Assembly (NCBI GenBank): GCA_016196515.1
Contig: JACPXN010000018.1
Coordinates: forward strand, 1-8,915
Source of the DNA: Candidatus Omnitrophota bacterium
GTDB taxonomy: Bacteria > Omnitrophota > Gorgyraeia > Zapsychrales > Fredricksoniimonadaceae
Direction of reading: 5' to 3'
Length of the DNA stretch: 8,915 nucleotides
Position numbers and translations under genes: made by a program
Shown here: positions 6,197-8,915 of the stretch, in pieces
Layout of the letters: the number at the start of each line of letters is the position of its first letter
Numbering within the stretch: the stretch's first letter is position 1
The notes under the pieces: generated by a model
Told to the model about the DNA's origin: nothing
Seen by the model: only the letters and a program-made list of their open reading frames with translations
Database searches by the model: none

Positions 6197-6202
6197 CCTC
6201 CT
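6197..6202 (-). promoter_or_regulatory. Perfect ribosome binding site of skp
   Basis: AGGAGG on the minus strand, five bases before ATG 6191. It is the only full-consensus Shine-Dalgarno sequence among the gene starts of this window. It fixes the skp start and suggests that skp is translated strongly and independently of bamA. Confidence 0.85.
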
Positions 6203-6237
6203 GTTGTTTGTTTAAAAAATGCGGGCGGGACGACCCG

Positions 6238-8586
6238 TCAAAAACCACGGCTGACGCTGAAATAGAACTTGCCGCTTTTCTTGCCTTCACTGGGTTCTTT
6301 GTTCAAAGGAACGCCGTAATCCAGGTTGATGGGACCGATGGGGGTCTTGACCCGCAAGCCCAGACCGGTGCCGCTTTTGAGCCCTCCCGAGCCGTACTCC
6401 TTCACATGGCTCCAGACATTACCGGTATCAAAAAATACCGCGCCTTTAAGGACCTCGACAATGGGCACCGTGTACTCGACATTGCCGACGAACATGGCTT
6501 CACCGCCGATGGACTCATTGCTGCTGGGGTCCAAAGGCCCGACCCGGCGTTCATTGTAACCGCGGATGGAACGCGCGCCGCCGGCGAAATACCGCTCGAA
6601 AATAGGGACCTTGCTCGAATCGCCATAGGCCTTGACGATCCCGGTCCTGCCTCCCACCTGGAGGACCGTGACCAATTCGTTGAATTTGAATGGCACGTAA
6701 TAACTGCCCTGGGTCTGCAAACGGTAGAAGTCCTTGTCCCCGCCCAAGAAACTGCCGGCCAGATCGGCATTGTTCTGGATGATCCATCCTTGCGTGGGGC
6801 TTAAGGTGCTGTCACGGTAATCGTGGGCCGTGGAAAAGCCCAGGGAGCTGATCACATTGGTCCCTTCTTCAGCAGCCAGGTCCGCGGAAACGCCGCCGGC
6901 CAGATTATTGATCTTGATCTGTTCCAGCCGAAAGGCCGACCCGACCGAGAAATGATCGTCAAACCTCTTGCCCAAACGGAGATCCCCGCCGGTACGTTTT
7001 TCATCGTAGGCGTAACCGGTGGTGCTGTCGCGTTTCTGCTGGGTAGCAAAGCCGTCAAAGCCCCCGGAAACCGGATAATCGAAAAGCCACGGCTCCGTAA
7101 AACTCACCACAATGTTCTGGCGGGTGGAACCCGTTTCCGCGCGTATGCGCAGGTCCTGGCCGCCGCCGGTGAACGTTGGCCATTTGGAAATGTCAAAATT
7201 CTTCTGCTCGACCTCGATGAAACCCACGAGCCGGTCAACCGTACTGTAACCGCCGCCGAAAGAGAAACTGCCGGTCTTGGCTTCCTTGACCTGCACGATC
7301 AGGTCCTTCTGGTCCGGTTTGTCGGTGTCTTCAATGTCGTAGCCCACGTCCTCAAAATACCCCAGGTCCTTGAGGCGGTCCTTGGACTTGCGCAGCTTCT
7401 TTCCGTCGAACTGGTCGCCGGGGTACATGCGCAGTTCCCGGCGGATGACGATGTCGCGGGTCTGGGTATTGCCCTGGATCTTGATCTTGTCGATATACGC
7501 TAAATTGCCTTCCTTAATATCCAGCCGGATGTCCACCTTGCCCGTACCGGTATTGAACGACGTGGACTCCTGCACATTGGCGGAAATGTAACCACGGTCG
7601 AAATAAGAATCGCGGATCCGGCCAGTGTCCTCGTCCAGTTTCTCGCGGCTGAACACCTTGCCCTGGCGCATGTTCTTGATATTGCTCTTGATCTCGTATT
7701 CGGAAACGGCCACATTGCCGCTAAAGACCACATCGCCGACATAATAACGCTTGCCTTCCTCAACCGTGATGACAACGTTGACCAGGCCCTTGTACAGGGG
7801 CTCGATCTTGTTGCCGGCCTTGGCGTCGATGTAACCGTTTTGCTCGTAAAAGGACTGGATACGGGTCATGTCTTCTTCCAAAACATCCTCTTTCAGGAAC
7901 CCGGAATTGAACAGCCATGCCGGGCGGGATTTCATGACCTTGATGATGCGTTTGTCCGGATAGGCGGTGTTGCCGTACACGCCGATACGCTTGATCTTGA
8001 CGCGATAGCCCTCGCGGATGATGAAATGCAGACTGGCCTTGTTGGTGGTTTCATCCACAAATGTCTCGACGTCCACGTCGACCTGGGTGAGGCCTTTCTT
8101 CTTATAAAGGTCCTCAATGGTATTGACATCGTCTTTGACCGTCTTATTGTCCAGGAACTTGTCTTTCCTGGTCTTCATCTTGCTTTCCAGATAGCGCGTG
8201 TTGAAATAGCGCAATTTGGAAAAGGTGATCTCTTCGACGATGGGCTTTTCTTTCAAAAGCACGATCACCTTATAACCGCCCTCATAATCCTCATGCTCGA
8301 TCTTCACGTCGGCGAAATGGCCGGTATTGTACAGCCGCTTGAGGTCATCGCTGACCACGTTCTCCAGATATTCCTGGCCCACGCGTATTTTGATCTTCGC
8401 CAGGACCTGGGCGATCCCGATGGACTTGTTGCCGCGGATATCAATGGCTTTGACGATCTTGACGGGGGCGGTGGGGTTCTGAGTGGGAGCATCCTGCGTA
8501 ACTTCTTGGGCCCAGAGGACATGAACGCCGACGAAAAAACAAAAAGCGAAGGCGCAAACAAAAATAAACAAAATATTTTTACGCAC
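6238..8586 (-). CDS. bamA: Outer membrane protein assembly factor BamA (Omp85)
   Basis: Central beta-barrel component of the Bam complex, inserting outer-membrane proteins. From GTG 8586 the product is 782 residues: signal peptide 1-26 (MRKNILFIFVCAFAF..., cleavage after LWA), five POTRA domains at about 43-114, 115-194, 195-278, 279-361 and 362-437, and the C-terminal 16-stranded barrel at about 438-782. The conserved loop-6 motif lies in RSIRGYNERR (IRGY, 674-677), and the chain ends in phenylalanine (FYFSVSRGF), the usual outer-membrane barrel signal. An in-frame ATG at 8649 would add 21 residues (MIFTKTFCPLTRPTPNPIIK and one more) and overlap the dnaB stop. I prefer GTG because it gives a normal signal peptide and because the promoter at 8594-8622 would start transcription downstream of that ATG. 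Neither start has a good ribosome binding site. skp follows by 46 bp. Confidence 0.96.
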   Translation of the reverse strand: MRKNILFIFVCAFAFCFFVGVHVLWAQEVTQDAPTQNPTAPVKIVKAIDIRGNKSIGIAQVLAKIKIRVGQEYLENVVSDDLKRLYNTGHFADVKIEHEDYEGGYKVIVLLKEKPIVEEITFSKLRYFNTRYLESKMKTRKDKFLDNKTVKDDVNTIEDLYKKKGLTQVDVDVETFVDETTNKASLHFIIREGYRVKIKRIGVYGNTAYPDKRIIKVMKSRPAWLFNSGFLKEDVLEEDMTRIQSFYEQNGYIDAKAGNKIEPLYKGLVNVVITVEEGKRYYVGDVVFSGNVAVSEYEIKSNIKNMRQGKVFSREKLDEDTGRIRDSYFDRGYISANVQESTSFNTGTGKVDIRLDIKEGNLAYIDKIKIQGNTQTRDIVIRRELRMYPGDQFDGKKLRKSKDRLKDLGYFEDVGYDIEDTDKPDQKDLIVQVKEAKTGSFSFGGGYSTVDRLVGFIEVEQKNFDISKWPTFTGGGQDLRIRAETGSTRQNIVVSFTEPWLFDYPVSGGFDGFATQQKRDSTTGYAYDEKRTGGDLRLGKRFDDHFSVGSAFRLEQIKINNLAGGVSADLAAEEGTNVISSLGFSTAHDYRDSTLSPTQGWIIQNNADLAGSFLGGDKDFYRLQTQGSYYVPFKFNELVTVLQVGGRTGIVKAYGDSSKVPIFERYFAGGARSIRGYNERRVGPLDPSSNESIGGEAMFVGNVEYTVPIVEVLKGAVFFDTGNVWSHVKEYGSGGLKSGTGLGLRVKTPIGPINLDYGVPLNKEPSEGKKSGKFYFSVSRGF

Positions 8587-8593
8587 GATTTTG

Positions 8594-8622
8594 ATTATAG
8601 GGTTTGGGGTTGGCCGTGTCAA
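8594..8622 (-). promoter_or_regulatory. Exact-consensus sigma70-type promoter of bamA and the lpx operon
   Basis: On the minus strand, TTGACA (complement of 8617-8622) and TATAAT (complement of 8594-8599) are 17 bp apart, a 12/12 consensus match with ideal spacing. The expected start point is about 8586-8589, at or next to the GTG at 8584-8586. It lies between the dnaB stop and the signal-peptide start of bamA, where an operon promoter is expected. It would drive bamA through lpxI. Confidence 0.87.
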
Positions 8623-8625
8623 TGG

Positions 8626-8640
8626 ACAAAAAGTTTTTGT
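8626..8640. promoter_or_regulatory. A/T-tract palindrome upstream of the bamA promoter (UP-element-like)
   Basis: Perfect 7-bp arms acaaaaa (8626-8632) and tttttgt (8634-8640) flank one base. The element sits three bases upstream of the -35 box. Read on the minus strand, AAAAACTTTTT resembles the A-tract/T-tract pattern bound by the RNA polymerase alpha subunit (UP element), at roughly -51 to -41. It could instead be an operator or the weak stem of a dnaB terminator. Confidence 0.4.
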
Positions 8641-8645
8641 GAAGA

Positions 8646-8915
8646 TCATTGGTGATGGACGGTTTCCAAATTGGCGAATTTGACGAATTCCTTGAAGAAT
8701 TTCAACTTGAGGGACCCTGTCGGGCCGTTGCGCTGTTTGGCGATGATGGCTTCCGCGATGCCCTGGTTTTCCGGGGTGGGGTTATACTGTTCCTCCCGTA
8801 TGAGGAGCACCACCACGTCCGCGTCCTGCTCAATGGCCCCGGATTCGCGCAGGTCCGACAACTGGGGCCTGTGGTCCTGCCGGCTTTCCACCGCGCGCGA
8901 CAACTGGCTGATGGC
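8646..8915 (-). CDS. dnaB: Replicative DNA helicase DnaB, C-terminal fragment
   Basis: The last 89 codons are present; the gene begins beyond the right edge. The frame is open to the last base and begins AISQLSRAVESRQDHRPQLS. DnaB is the hexameric, ATP-driven helicase that unwinds DNA at the replication fork. The fragment carries the end of the RecA-like motor domain: SQLSRAVE, the LSDLRESGAIEQDADVV block (conserved helicase motif region with the arginine finger expected nearby), then GIAEAIIAKQRNGPTGSLKLKF and KFANLE, the usual DnaB C-terminal signature. No intein or frameshift is visible in this part. The TGA stop overlaps an ATG (ATGA) that is an alternative bamA start. Functionally it is unrelated to the outer-membrane genes, and the bamA promoter lies just after it. 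Confidence 0.96.
   Translation of the reverse strand, partial: AISQLSRAVESRQDHRPQLSDLRESGAIEQDADVVVLLIREEQYNPTPENQGIAEAIIAKQRNGPTGSLKLKFFKEFVKFANLETVHHQ

Noticed and set aside
6203..6237. Possible terminator or attenuator between bamA and skp
   Set aside because: Only a four-base-pair stem (CGGG/CCCG around the bamA stop) is available, and the T-run is separated from it by several bases; too weak.
6192..6290. N-terminal extension of Skp
   Set aside because: It would bury the signal peptide and overlap the bamA 3' end; the AGGAGG site points to ATG 6191.
1..8915. CRISPR arrays, tRNA/rRNA genes, insertion sequences, phage or defence genes
   Set aside because: No regularly spaced repeats, cloverleaf sequences, transposase-like products or terminal repeats were seen; the minus-strand genes leave little unexplained sequence.

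Overview
The window is an outer-membrane biogenesis locus from a Gram-negative-type (diderm) bacterium. Every supportable gene lies on the minus strand, so the biological reading order runs from high to low coordinates: dnaB (3' end) > bamA > skp > lpxD > lpxC-fabZ fusion > lpxA > lpxI > lysS > LolC/E-type permease (5' end). Bam, Skp, Lpx and Lol genes together show an organism that builds a lipid A-containing outer membrane. Similar orders (lysS/lol and bamA-skp-lpxD-fabZ-lpxA-lpxI) are familiar to me from Geobacter-like Deltaproteobacteria. The LpxC-FabZ fusion and short GC-rich palindromes written into reading frames fit better with an uncultivated phylum such as Omnitrophota (former OP3). 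That placement is inference from memory and was not tested here.

Layout. The segment 8646-8915 holds the last 89 codons of the replicative helicase gene dnaB. Behind it lies an exact-consensus sigma70-type promoter (TTGACA, 17 bp, TATAAT), followed almost at once by the GTG that best starts bamA. bamA, skp, lpxD, lpxC-fabZ, lpxA and lpxI then follow with gaps of 46, 9, 1, 4 and 0 bp, so they read as one operon. After lpxI there is a 123-bp gap (1543-1665). It carries a second exact-consensus promoter, again with a 17-bp spacer, and a very AT-rich palindromic leader before lysS. lysS is followed by a small hairpin-forming inverted repeat and then by the first 23 codons of a LolC/LolE-type lipoprotein-releasing permease that runs off the left edge.

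How the genes work together. LpxA (O-acylation of UDP-GlcNAc), LpxC (deacetylation), LpxD (N-acylation) and LpxI (pyrophosphate cleavage to 2,3-diacylglucosamine-1-phosphate) make the early lipid A precursors. FabZ works in the fatty-acid cycle that uses the same 3-hydroxyacyl-ACP pool; here it is fused to LpxC, so the two enzymes competing for that pool are made 1:1. BamA inserts outer-membrane beta-barrel proteins, and Skp escorts them through the periplasm. The Lol permease extracts lipoproteins from the inner membrane. LpxB, LpxK, LpxH, BamB-E and other Lol parts are not in the window.

I found no wholly new gene system. The parts most worth a second look are the two perfect promoters (the bamA one predicts a leaderless or nearly leaderless GTG-start mRNA), the LpxC-FabZ fusion, and three inverted repeats. 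Two of these lie inside genes, in frame: one in the linker of the fusion, the other in an apparent insertion within LpxD. No tRNA, rRNA, CRISPR array, insertion sequence or convincing intrinsic terminator was seen.
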